From NCBI GenBank assembly GCA_018820315.1, contig JAHJOQ010000001.1, positions 1-39,523 on the forward strand: a stretch of DNA of 39,523 bases. The letters are read 5' to 3'. Positions 8,176 to 16,246 of this stretch are shown here, one piece after another. Position 1 is the stretch's first letter; every line of letters starts with the position of its first letter. The notes beneath the pieces are model-generated. The model did no database searches, was not told the DNA's origin, and saw nothing but the letters and a program-made list of their open reading frames with translations. Source of the stretch: Candidatus Zixiibacteriota bacterium (GTDB lineage: Bacteria > Zixibacteria > MSB-5A5 > JAABVY01 > JAHJOQ01). A program made the translations under genes and the position numbers.

Positions 8176-9291
8176 ATGAATCGAATCAAACTAAGAGACA
8201 GATTCGCAATAGCGGTTGCGATCGGCTTGCTGTTGTCTGCCGGAGGCGCGACAGCGAAGGTGGGAGAGATGGAAGACATGAGTCTTGACATCCGAGAATA
8301 TCGAGCAGTTGCAGGCGACATGGATAATACCAACGACAAGATATTTCTGTCGGATCTGGCGATTCAGAGCATAATGAAGCAGGAATCCCTGTGGGATAAG
8401 GCGCCTCAAAAGGATCAGAAACTCAATGATCTATTGGCGGTCTCGTATGCCAATTTCATTTTCCTTCAGTACAAGCTGGACAATCCATCCTGGGCACGGT
8501 GGGGTCTATCAGCGCTGGAAACGCATTCGTCAGATTTCCTGTCGACAGTTGATGAGGTTACAGGTATCACATTCCAGGAGCAGCTGGACCCAATCAAGAA
8601 TAGCTGGCTGAACGGATTTGCGGAGTGCACGTTCTATAATGAACTCGTGCCGGCAAAGGGGCTGACCAATCTTCAGGTTCGTCTTGTCAAGCAGGACCAA
8701 CTGATGATATCTGAGAAGGAAAAGTACATCATCACGGTAGCCGAACACTATCTCAACAGGGAACTTAGAATGGGATGTCAGATGATTCCTTTCGTCATAT
8801 GTCTCCCGCCCGGTGAATATAGAGTCGTCGACGACACTGAGAAGTTCTATCCCAAGGAGTTCACTGCCGTCGCAAAGGTAGAAGACAGGGAGGGGCAGTA
8901 TCTCTATATGACTCCACCGTACGGGTTCAATTTTGTTCCCATCGCAAAGGTTTATAACGCGAGCGACAGCAGCTACTATCTTGATACTCTCTCTTGTCAG
9001 GAATTCGAGCTTGTGCGCTATCAGGAAGGGCCTGTCAACGATTTTGATAATGTAGAATTCGGGCGGTATCTGTTCCGCGTCAATCCACCGTTCAAGATTG
9101 TTGACGACCGGAAGAAGCTGATCATACCGAGGGATGAATTTGGACTTGACTATCTCGAAAAGCACAGCGAGCTGATTCCTCCCGAGGAGTATGATGTAAT
9201 TGTCGTGCAGAAAAACGAAGCTCTCATCTACACTCTGATTTCCGGGACGATCACATCGAAGCCGAAGACCGGAGGTTCGGATCGCTATTAG
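8176..9291 (+). CDS. exported protein of unknown function, module A
   Basis: This 371-residue protein has a signal peptide (MNRIKLRDRFAIAVAIGLLLSAGGATA). GGAGG five bases before the ATG fixes the start, although the open frame runs 40 codons further upstream inside the preceding gene. The first half of the mature protein is helical. The second half (about 170-371) has aromatic-rich strands with LPPGEYRVVDD and YLFRVNPPFKIVDD, possibly two related beta units. I do not recognise the family. Its place as the last gene of the module suggests a periplasmic or outer-membrane partner of the TonB-like protein (inference). Confidence 0.6.
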   Translation: MNRIKLRDRFAIAVAIGLLLSAGGATAKVGEMEDMSLDIREYRAVAGDMDNTNDKIFLSDLAIQSIMKQESLWDKAPQKDQKLNDLLAVSYANFIFLQYKLDNPSWARWGLSALETHSSDFLSTVDEVTGITFQEQLDPIKNSWLNGFAECTFYNELVPAKGLTNLQVRLVKQDQLMISEKEKYIITVAEHYLNRELRMGCQMIPFVICLPPGEYRVVDDTEKFYPKEFTAVAKVEDREGQYLYMTPPYGFNFVPIAKVYNASDSSYYLDTLSCQEFELVRYQEGPVNDFDNVEFGRYLFRVNPPFKIVDDRKKLIIPRDEFGLDYLEKHSELIPPEEYDVIVVQKNEALIYTLISGTITSKPKTGGSDRY

Positions 9292-9478
9292 GTAATTAGG
9301 TCGAACGGATCGTCTGATTATATGCTGGCAGATTGAGGGATTGCATCAGATGTGTCGCTGACGCGAATGATCATTGTGCCGAGCGGTCCTGGATAAACCA
9401 GTGCAGCCATTCTGCATTATCGAGTTTGATCCGGCGATGAAAGAAAGCCCTGCGCCATTTTGTCATTGCACAAATGAC

Positions 9479-9507
9479 TTGACATTGTGAACGGATGCTG
9501 ATATAAT
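9479..9507 (+). promoter_or_regulatory. consensus sigma70 promoter of energy module B
   Basis: TTGACA (9479-9484) and TATAAT (9502-9507) are separated by 17 bases, a perfect consensus in both boxes. The predicted transcript starts near 9514, about 360 bases before the first module B gene. The bases from 9292 to 9478, after the last module A gene, show no gene. Confidence 0.8.
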
Positions 9508-9871
9508 ATTGCAAAGAAAAAAGTAATATACGAAGAGTTTCGGAATAAGGGTACGGTCAGTTTATCTGACGAAGGGGTAGTTGTCAGAGACCACTTGAGG
9601 GTCTTTGGTTCGAATTTCGTTTGTGATTCCGGTCGCTGATTGCCCAGCGGGGAAGCATCTTTGCCGACGATGCGGGTTGTGAATCGCACGCACGTCCGAA
9701 CGATAAGTACAAACCAGAAGCTTCTCCTGTGGCATACTCAGCGCGCAGATGTTGCATGCGCCGTCGACCCAAATCACACGACCATAAAGGAGGAAGGCTG
9801 CAAAGAGTCCTACAGTTTTCATATGCATGAATAATCGATCAGGGGGCTTGAGAGAGTGTGGGAGGAGAAGG
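9508..9871 (+). other. long untranslated leader of module B
   Basis: No gene is supported in this leader. A plus frame of 64 codons (9640-9834) lacks a ribosome site. A minus frame that looks a little like a signal peptide has no Shine-Dalgarno and would run against the strong promoter. The 3' end carries GGAGGAG six bases before the channel gene ATG at 9872. Small inverted pieces (TCTGAC/GTCAGA, and AGACC/GGTCT just after) occur early in the leader. Confidence 0.4.
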
Positions 9872-10828
9872 ATGGCGGAGGATACCCGTCCAAAAAGAAT
9901 AAGAGGGAAAATCATGCGGTTTATTAGGGCGTATCTTTTCAATTCAAAAGGAACCAAGTTCCCGAGAGTTGCGGCTCTCTGGGTGCTCTCCGCAATATTG
10001 TCTTATTCCTTGGTAAGTGTCCTCCACGATGAAGGGAGAGAGCGTTTCGAGGAACTCAAAAGGATACACGAAACTTTCCCGACGCCGGTATCCGCGATCG
10101 ATTACGCCGAAATGAAGGCCGATCTTGAGGCAAATGAAGAAGCTGTCCATATCGATCCGAGCAGTTTCTTTTTGTCTTCGACTGTCCAAAGCAGCTACAA
10201 GTTGCTTATTTCGATCGGCTATTTCCTGCTGGCGCTCATGACTATCATGATGTTTCTGCGGTTTGGGTTATTCGTCGGGCGATATACACTTGGAAGGCCA
10301 AAGTTCTATCCGAAGGATGTCGAACTGTCGCGTCTTCTTGAAGGGAAAGACAACGGGCTGACATGGTTAGATCTTCAGCAGCTAGTGTTCGAACAGGCTA
10401 AAGATCCGCAACCTCTTCATATATGGAGAATAATGGGTGAAAGCATCTCATCTAGCACCGTATCGGCGGGCGAACGCACTGATGTACTCTTATCCTACAC
10501 CAAAAGGGCGATAGATCGATTGATGATGGATATTGGACCACAGAGGCTTTATGATGCGGTTGCAGCCGCGTCCCCAGCTGTTGGCTTCACGGGTACGCTC
10601 TTGGGGTTATTGTACATCTTCTCGAGTTCTAGCCAGTTGCAATATGGGAGCATGGGTGGAGATGCTGCGTTCAATGTCGGCCTCAGGATCGCGATTGTCA
10701 CTAGTCTATGGGGACTGGCGAATCTCACGTTAGCAGTGCTCTTGGACTATTTCACCGGCTTTCTAACTGACAAAAAAGCTGCTGAAATGGAGAACTTGGC
10801 CAAGTCCTTGGTGGAGAAATTAAGGTAA
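9872..10828 (+). CDS. MotA/TolQ/ExbB-family proton-channel protein, module B
   Basis: This 318-residue paralog of the gene at 4255 has TM helices at about 33-51, 111-138, 233-250 and 270-292. The last two carry the family core (ASPAVGFTGTLLGLLYIF and GLRIAIVTSLWGLANLTLAV), nearly identical to module A. As there, an additional N-terminal helix and a charged periplasmic loop (about 52-108) precede the channel core, and the cytoplasmic domain is about 95 residues. The start at the ATG preceded by GGAGGAG replaces a longer frame beginning 15 codons upstream without a ribosome site. It is followed by ExbD-like and TonB-like genes, so the pair-plus-arm arrangement is repeated. Confidence 0.85.
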   Translation: MAEDTRPKRIRGKIMRFIRAYLFNSKGTKFPRVAALWVLSAILSYSLVSVLHDEGRERFEELKRIHETFPTPVSAIDYAEMKADLEANEEAVHIDPSSFFLSSTVQSSYKLLISIGYFLLALMTIMMFLRFGLFVGRYTLGRPKFYPKDVELSRLLEGKDNGLTWLDLQQLVFEQAKDPQPLHIWRIMGESISSSTVSAGERTDVLLSYTKRAIDRLMMDIGPQRLYDAVAAASPAVGFTGTLLGLLYIFSSSSQLQYGSMGGDAAFNVGLRIAIVTSLWGLANLTLAVLLDYFTGFLTDKKAAEMENLAKSLVEKLR

Positions 10829-10847
10829 AGCAGGAGCGGTAGCCGGT

Positions 10848-11348
10848 ATGAGCAGACGAGGAAGTAAGTCAACATTGAAGTACTTCATAATGGGAGCATC
10901 TGATATTATGTTTGTCCTCCTGTTCTATTTTATGATGGTCGGAGGTGGTAAACCCAATGAGGAATCCGCGCTAAGGCTTCCGACCATATCATGGAATTCA
11001 CGATCTGATTTTATGGAAAACACTCCATGCAAAATTGATGTCTACATTCCCGCTGCTGGCTCAGCAGAGAGAAATCACGTGAGTATGACCTTGAACAGGT
11101 GGGACTCAGACGAGACGAAAAACGAAGTGGTTTTTGATGTGCAGGAAGCAGGGACTGACAGCCTGCGATTGAAGATGGCTGATGCCCTGAGCAAGTCGGT
11201 TGGAGTTTCATCTGGGCTAGCGGCGGATTCCGTGTGCGTCCTAATCCGCAGTGAACCAGGCGCAATCTATGGCTTTGTTGCTGCCGTGATTGCCGCGTGC
11301 AAAGACAGTGGCTATCGTTGTTTCCTGATGTTCGAGAAGAGTCAATGA
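10848..11348 (+). CDS. ExbD/TolR-like protein, module B
   Basis: This 166-residue protein has a single N-terminal TM helix containing MGASDIMFVLLFYF, with the Asp at residue 19 exactly as in the module A paralog. The periplasmic domain ends in IYGFVAAVIAACKDSGYRCF, matching the YGFVAAVxAACK block of module A. In ExbD/TolR the TM aspartate carries the proton. The N-terminus is basic here (MSRRGSKS) but acidic in module A, so the two modules may differ in cytoplasmic contacts. It lies 19 bases after the channel gene and has AGGAG upstream. Confidence 0.8.
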   Translation: MSRRGSKSTLKYFIMGASDIMFVLLFYFMMVGGGKPNEESALRLPTISWNSRSDFMENTPCKIDVYIPAAGSAERNHVSMTLNRWDSDETKNEVVFDVQEAGTDSLRLKMADALSKSVGVSSGLAADSVCVLIRSEPGAIYGFVAAVIAACKDSGYRCFLMFEKSQ

Positions 11349-11411
11349 AAGAACCACTGGACTATTTGCACCATTCACTATTGCATTCAATTCCAAGGAA
11401 GATACTACGAA

Positions 11412-12314
11412 GTGACATTCGACAGTCAAGAGGAGTGGAGTCCCCTTACTGACCTCGCAGTCGTCGAGGTATTAGACAAGGCAGACTATTACAGTGGCGA
11501 CACTGCTTTGGTGAGCGGTCTAGACTGGGTCGCCAAAATCGTGTCGCTAATGCTGCCAGTGCTGCTGGGCACAATTCCCGCTGCCCTCCTAATAACCAGT
11601 AGCGCGCAAGAACCTCGGGAACCAATCAGAATTAATATTCCCGAGTATCTTCCCGAGCACACGGCAATAGAAGTATCGGTTGCTGAGTTGGTAGGGGATC
11701 AAGGGGACCTGCATCCGCAAGGGGGAGGAGCAGGCGGAGCAGGAGATCAATCATCGTCGGGCCAAGGCAACGAACTTCCCAAAGCAAGTAAAACAGATCA
11801 GGAAATCCTTGATTCCCAATACGAAACTTATCACGCTCCGGCTGAGGACAGTCTTCGCAGCAGTAACCGTGCATATGATGATACTCTGTTGCGTCGGAAT
11901 TCAGCCGATGTAGTTCAAGAGGTTGCTTCTGATTCATCAGATATCTACAAGGCTCTGGCCAGAACTGGCAATCTGACTGTGGTTGGCACATACCTAAGAA
12001 TTTGCATCCTGGACATCTTCAGGGATCCTACGCGGTTGAAGAAGGTGGCAGAAGTAAGTATCATGAGCGAAGGTAAGATGCCGAGTCATAGAGGGCAAAT
12101 GAGAATCTCGATTTCGACGCCCGAGAGATCAGCCACCATTTGGGTCGACGAAGAAGAGGCGAAAGACAAGAACAATTACTGGTTTGCAAAGCCGGATCCG
12201 AAACCTAAGTCCGTGGATGAATACATTGATGTATTGCTGTTTGTTACGCGACGATTGTGCGAAATGCTAAATGATGAAAACTGTCTAAATCATCTAGGTG
12301 AGAAAGGGCGATAA
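11412..12314 (+). CDS. TonB-like periplasm-spanning protein, module B
   Basis: This 300-residue protein starts at GTG, with AAGGAAG about ten bases upstream. It has a cytoplasmic N-terminus of 40 residues and a TM helix at about 41-62. A low-complexity linker (Gly/Ala/Ser/Gln-rich, about 95-130) and a C-terminal domain (about 188-300) follow. The domain shares YLRICILDIF (Cys198) and LCEMLNDENCLN (Cys283, Cys291) with the module A protein, while the linkers are unrelated. This is the pattern expected if the end domain is the functional contact. It is not a recognisable TonB C-terminal domain. No exported proteins follow; the next operon is metabolic. Confidence 0.7.
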   Translation: MTFDSQEEWSPLTDLAVVEVLDKADYYSGDTALVSGLDWVAKIVSLMLPVLLGTIPAALLITSSAQEPREPIRINIPEYLPEHTAIEVSVAELVGDQGDLHPQGGGAGGAGDQSSSGQGNELPKASKTDQEILDSQYETYHAPAEDSLRSSNRAYDDTLLRRNSADVVQEVASDSSDIYKALARTGNLTVVGTYLRICILDIFRDPTRLKKVAEVSIMSEGKMPSHRGQMRISISTPERSATIWVDEEEAKDKNNYWFAKPDPKPKSVDEYIDVLLFVTRRLCEMLNDENCLNHLGEKGR

Positions 12315-12425
12315 CCAGCGTTTCTTTGTATACACTCCCCATTTCCTTTCTTGACAAATCATTTCCTGATGATGACATTGGTGTGTTTGTGTGATGGCGT
12401 GTCTGCTAATCGAAAGGAGATCGAT

Positions 12426-13883
12426 GTGAGGCCAACTGTCCGGTTTCTCTCCGATAGACTAATCGAAAAAATCATCGATGAGGCTCGACACCTGATCTGT
12501 CACCTCGGCGTCGAAGTACATAACGATAGCGTGGTCTCTCTGCTCGCAGATCATGGTGCAAGAATCGACAAGAACAAAGGTCGCGTGTATTACACTCAGG
12601 AGATCATCGACAGGTCTCTTGCGACTGCTCCTGATTCGATCAAGCTCTACGATTCAATCGGCGACGAGGCGGTTGATTTATCCGGTTTCAATGTGAACTT
12701 CACTCCCGGTTCGGCAGCCATTAACATTCTTGACAATGACTCAATCGCGGCTCGCAAACCGACTGCGGCGGACTATGTTAGATTTACTAAGTTAATGTGT
12801 CAGATGAAGCATATTGCGTCCCAGGCGACAGCTATGATTCCGTGCGATGTACATGAAATGATCTCAGACAGCTATCGTCTCTTTCTGAGCCTAATGTTCT
12901 GCGAGAAGCCTGTTGTGACTGGTGCATTCACAATCGAGGCATTCGAGATAATGAAAAACCTGCAGCTCGCTGTGCGGGGATCTGAGGAGGCGCTTGCGGC
13001 TAAACCTCTGACGCTGTTCTCATGCTGTCCGACTTCTCCGCTAAAATGGAGCAATGTCACATCGCAGAATGTTGTCGACTGCGCAAAGTATTCGATTCCG
13101 GTCGAGTTTATTTCCATGCCGCTTTCGGGTTTCATGGCGCCGGTGACGCTTGTCGGATCGCTTGTTCAGCATACGGCCGAGACGTTGAGCGGGATTGCAA
13201 TCAGCCAATTAACCCGACCGGGGACTCCGATTCTATATGGTGGGTCGCCGGCGATTTTTGATGTACGGTACGAGACTACTCCCATGGGAGCTGTCGGCAC
13301 GATGATGATGGATTGTGCCTACAATGAGGTAGGCAAGCATCTCGGTCTGCCGACCCAGGCATACATCGGGCTGAGCGACGCGAAACTTCTGGATGCGCAG
13401 GCAGGCCTCGAGACTTCGATGGGTGCGACTCTTGCGGCGCTGGCCGGAATCAACAATGTCTCCGGTCCCGGTATGCTCGATTTCGAAAGCTGTTTCAGTC
13501 TGGAGAAGCTCGTTCTGGACAACGAAATCTGTGGGATGACTCTGCGGATGGCTAAAGGCATCGAACCGAAGGAGGACTTCCCGGCGATGCCGAGGTTCGA
13601 GGAGATGATCAAGGAGGGGCATTTGCTGATTTCCGATCACACTCGCCGCTATCTCAGAGATGAAGTCTATTTTCCGGGACCATCGATAGACCGCGCTAAC
13701 AGGTCGAGATGGCAAGAGGAGGGGAGTCTTACTCTCGGCGATCGAGCCCATCAAGAAGTCGAGCGCGCCATCACTTCGTGGGCAGGTATCCGACTCCCCG
13801 ATGACATCAAGAACGAGATGACGAAACTGATGGAAGCCGAAGCCCGCCGCTATGGGATGGAAAGGCTGCCTGCAGTAGAATGA
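12426..13883 (+). CDS. MttB-family corrinoid methyltransferase (non-pyrrolysine)
   Basis: This 485-residue member of the trimethylamine methyltransferase (MttB) family is a TIM-barrel enzyme that moves a methyl group from a quaternary or tertiary amine to a corrinoid protein. Family marks include TPGSAAINILDND, RKPTAADYVRFTKLM, VSGPGMLDFESCFSLEKLV and the length. No in-frame TAG is present, so it belongs with the non-pyrrolysine members such as glycine-betaine or proline-betaine methyltransferases; the substrate cannot be read from sequence. The GTG at 12426 has AAAGGAG six bases upstream; the frame opens earlier but without a ribosome site. Its stop overlaps the next start by four bases (ATGA), so it is translationally coupled to the activation-like gene. 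Confidence 0.85.
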   Translation: MRPTVRFLSDRLIEKIIDEARHLICHLGVEVHNDSVVSLLADHGARIDKNKGRVYYTQEIIDRSLATAPDSIKLYDSIGDEAVDLSGFNVNFTPGSAAINILDNDSIAARKPTAADYVRFTKLMCQMKHIASQATAMIPCDVHEMISDSYRLFLSLMFCEKPVVTGAFTIEAFEIMKNLQLAVRGSEEALAAKPLTLFSCCPTSPLKWSNVTSQNVVDCAKYSIPVEFISMPLSGFMAPVTLVGSLVQHTAETLSGIAISQLTRPGTPILYGGSPAIFDVRYETTPMGAVGTMMMDCAYNEVGKHLGLPTQAYIGLSDAKLLDAQAGLETSMGATLAALAGINNVSGPGMLDFESCFSLEKLVLDNEICGMTLRMAKGIEPKEDFPAMPRFEEMIKEGHLLISDHTRRYLRDEVYFPGPSIDRANRSRWQEEGSLTLGDRAHQEVERAITSWAGIRLPDDIKNEMTKLMEAEARRYGMERLPAVE

Positions 13884-14596
13884 AGAGACGTGTTGTCAGT
13901 ATAGGCATCAATGAGACCGTTCCATCGGCTGAATCTGTGCTTACAGCTCAAGGTGTGCCGGAAGGTGCATCGACGGATAAGAGGGTCCAGCGGCTGGCAG
14001 ACGATGCTGTGTCAATCTATCGTCAACTTGCTGAACCTGCCGGAATTCTGGCGGGGATCAGCATGTCGGATTGTGAAAATATTTATGTCGGTGAAAGTCT
14101 GAACGAAGATGTGACACCGCTGGAGAGCATTTTCAAATCTGCCGACACATTATGTCTGTTTGCTGTAACTATTGGATCGAAGATAACGAATAGGATATCT
14201 GATCTGTTCAATCAGCGCGAATTCGCACTCGGTTCGATGCTCGATTCTGCGGCGTCGGAAGGCACTGAGAACGCTGCTCAATGGATTGAGAACTACTACG
14301 TTGACTATCTGACATCTGTCGACAAGTGTGATGAATCAATCGGTGTGCTGCGTTTCAGCCCTGGCTATTGCGGATGGCACGTCAGCGCCCAGAAAAAGCT
14401 CTTTCGATATCTCGACCCGGCAGCGATCGGCATTAGCTTGACAGAGAGCTGTCTCATGCAGCCGTTGAAGTCAATCTCGGGCGTGATAATATCCGGTAAG
14501 AAAGAGATATTCGATTTCGAAGATACATTTCCATTCTGTTCGGAGTGCAGCGATCATTCCTGTACCGAGCGGATAAGAGCTGTAATGGAACATTAG
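13880..14596 (+). CDS. MetH-activation-domain-like protein
   Basis: This 238-residue protein resembles the S-adenosylmethionine-binding activation domain found at the C-terminus of cobalamin-dependent methionine synthase. The block RFSPGYCGWH, then LFRYLD, GISLTESCLMQPLKSISG, follows the family pattern (R...PGY... and LTES..M.P..SVSG). In MetH this domain reduces and remethylates cob(II)alamin. Free-standing versions occur beside corrinoid methyltransferases. A C-terminal cluster FPFCSECSDHSC (Cys220, 223, 228) is additional and could bind a metal or Fe-S centre (inference). It overlaps the MttB-family gene by four bases and lies 22 bases before the corrinoid protein gene. Confidence 0.75.
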   Translation: MKRRVVSIGINETVPSAESVLTAQGVPEGASTDKRVQRLADDAVSIYRQLAEPAGILAGISMSDCENIYVGESLNEDVTPLESIFKSADTLCLFAVTIGSKITNRISDLFNQREFALGSMLDSAASEGTENAAQWIENYYVDYLTSVDKCDESIGVLRFSPGYCGWHVSAQKKLFRYLDPAAIGISLTESCLMQPLKSISGVIISGKKEIFDFEDTFPFCSECSDHSCTERIRAVMEH

Positions 14597-14618
14597 AGAG
14601 TTTGTTGGAGATATCAAG

Positions 14619-15266
14619 ATGGAAACTTTGACTCAACTTTCCGAGAGTTTGCAGCGTGGTGAAACCGAAAATGTCGCTGAGTTGACGGATCGCGCAATCG
14701 CCGAGGGGCTTGCTCCTCAGACGATACTCGACGATGGTCTGATAGCGGCCATGGCGGTAATAGGGGAGAAGTTCAGGGTTCATGAAATATTCCTTCCCGA
14801 TGTGCTTCTCGCTGCACGGGCGATGTACGCCGGAATGGACAAGTTGAAGCCGTTGCTTATCAAGGAGGGCGTGCCAACGATCGGGAAGGTAGTCATGGGT
14901 TCGGTGCAGGGGGATCTTCACGATATCGGCAAGAATATAGTCAGCATAATGCTCAAGGGCGCTGGGTTTGAGGTGGTCGATCTCGGCAACGATGTTTCGC
15001 CGGAGAAGTTCATTGAATCGGCCGATAGAGAAGGCGCGAGGATCATCGGTTTGTCCGCGCTGCTGACGACTACGATGCCTGTTATGAAGAAAGTGGTCGA
15101 CCTCGTGAAAGAGAGCGGAATGTCCGACAGGCTAAAAGTCATCATCGGCGGAGCTCCGGTCTCTGCCGATTACGCCAGAGAGATCGGAGCCGATGCCTAC
15201 TGTTTTGATGGCATGAGTGCGGTCGATTGTGTGAAAAAGCATTTGGGTGTTGGTCGACATGACTGA
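14619..15266 (+). CDS. methyltransferase corrinoid protein
   Basis: This 215-residue cobalamin-binding protein is of the MtbC/MttC/MetH-cap type. An N-terminal helical cap domain (about 1-85) is followed by a B12-binding Rossmann-like domain. The DLHDIGKN motif (residues 99-106, DxHxxG) provides the lower-ligand His101, and GLSALLTTTM and IIGGAPVS are the matching later signatures. It carries the methyl group between the MttB-family enzyme and the homocysteine enzyme encoded next to it. GGAG lies upstream of the ATG. Its 3' end overlaps the next gene by eight bases. Confidence 0.93.
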   Translation: METLTQLSESLQRGETENVAELTDRAIAEGLAPQTILDDGLIAAMAVIGEKFRVHEIFLPDVLLAARAMYAGMDKLKPLLIKEGVPTIGKVVMGSVQGDLHDIGKNIVSIMLKGAGFEVVDLGNDVSPEKFIESADREGARIIGLSALLTTTMPVMKKVVDLVKESGMSDRLKVIIGGAPVSADYAREIGADAYCFDGMSAVDCVKKHLGVGRHD

Positions 15267-16149
15267 TTTGCTACAGCGGATAGACAGCGGTGAAATCCTC
15301 ATCACTGACGGCGCCATGGGAACGATGCTCTTCGAGCGAGGTCTCGAGAGCGGACAGTGCCCGGAAAGACTGAATTTGGATCGGATCGATATTCTCGAAG
15401 ACATCGCGAAATCATATCTGAAGGCGGGCGCAGACATCGTCCAGACTAATACGTTTGGCGGTTCGCCATTGAAGCTTGCGCTCTATTCTCTGGATGCCCG
15501 AACAGAAGAGATTAACCGAAATGCGGTGCGCGCAGTGCGCAATGCGGTTGGCCATGCGGCATATGTTTCTGCCTCCTGTGGTCCCTGTGGAATGTTGTTG
15601 CTGCCGTACGGCGATGCTGCGCCTGACGATGTACTGCTGGGATTCGAGAGGCAACTCGAAGCAATCACTGCCGAGGGCGTCGATATGATATGTATCGAGA
15701 CTATGATTGATCTTGGTGAGGCTACTCTCGCTATCAAAGCGGCAAAGAGGATCGCACCTTCGATTCCGATAGCAGCTACCATGACGTTCGATTCGACGCC
15801 AAAGGGATTCTTTACAATCATGGGCGTATCGATCCAACAAGCGGTGGATGGATTGACCGAGGCCGGCGCAGACATCCTCGGATCGAATTGTGGCAACGGC
15901 ATAGAGAACATGGTGAAGATCGCTGTGGAGTACCGCAGGCGTACAGAACTTCCATTAATAATCCAATCGAACGCCGGACTGCCTGAGATGCAGGATGGAA
16001 AGCTCATTTATCGCGAATCCCCCGAATTCATGGCAGAGAATTGCAGGCTTCTGATAGATGCCGGGGTGTCGATAATCGGCGGTTGCTGCGGAACGACTCC
16101 AGCGCACATTTCGGCATTCAGGCGTGTTGTCGATAGCCTGCGAAGTTAG
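15259..16149 (+). CDS. homocysteine S-methyltransferase domain protein
   Basis: This 296-residue single-domain homocysteine methyltransferase is equivalent to the N-terminal module of MetH and to BHMT/MmuM. It has the TDGAMGTMLFERG start, QTNTFGGSP, GSNCGNG (first zinc cysteine) and GGCCGTTPAHI (the two final zinc cysteines), so the zinc site that activates homocysteine is complete. It overlaps the corrinoid gene by eight bases. I use the ATG at 15259, although a GTG four codons earlier is possible. With its neighbours it could take methyl groups from the corrinoid protein to make methionine. No pterin-binding domain is present in it or in the operon. Confidence 0.9.
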   Translation: MTDLLQRIDSGEILITDGAMGTMLFERGLESGQCPERLNLDRIDILEDIAKSYLKAGADIVQTNTFGGSPLKLALYSLDARTEEINRNAVRAVRNAVGHAAYVSASCGPCGMLLLPYGDAAPDDVLLGFERQLEAITAEGVDMICIETMIDLGEATLAIKAAKRIAPSIPIAATMTFDSTPKGFFTIMGVSIQQAVDGLTEAGADILGSNCGNGIENMVKIAVEYRRRTELPLIIQSNAGLPEMQDGKLIYRESPEFMAENCRLLIDAGVSIIGGCCGTTPAHISAFRRVVDSLRS

Positions 16150-16187
16150 TGTGTCTGTCTGCCTGATACCGGAGCCTCTGTCTGGTC

Positions 16188-16206
16188 CGGAGAACTTCAG
16201 TCTCCG
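16188..16206 (+). terminator. weak hairpin after the corrinoid operon
   Basis: CGGAGA/TCTCCG forms a 6-bp stem with a 7-base loop, about 40 bases after the homocysteine methyltransferase stop. There is no T run, so a terminator role is uncertain. Confidence 0.25.
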
Positions 16207-16246
16207 TGGAACATGATCAGACTCTGAGTCGTTTGATAATACTACT

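Noticed and set aside
9640-9834. Plus-strand frame of 64 codons in the module B leader
   Set aside because: No ribosome site and no recognisable sequence.
9562-9957. Minus-strand frame with a signal-peptide-like segment
   Set aside because: There is no Shine-Dalgarno sequence, it lies across the leader of a perfect opposing promoter and enters the channel gene; it is probably chance.
12351-12425. TTG start and a TTGACA promoter box for the MttB-family gene
   Set aside because: The upstream start has no ribosome site while the GTG at 12426 does. No acceptable -10 lies 16-18 bases after TTGACA.
12426-13883. Pyrrolysine-containing trimethylamine methyltransferase
   Set aside because: No in-frame TAG occurs in the coding region, so it is of the non-pyrrolysine type.
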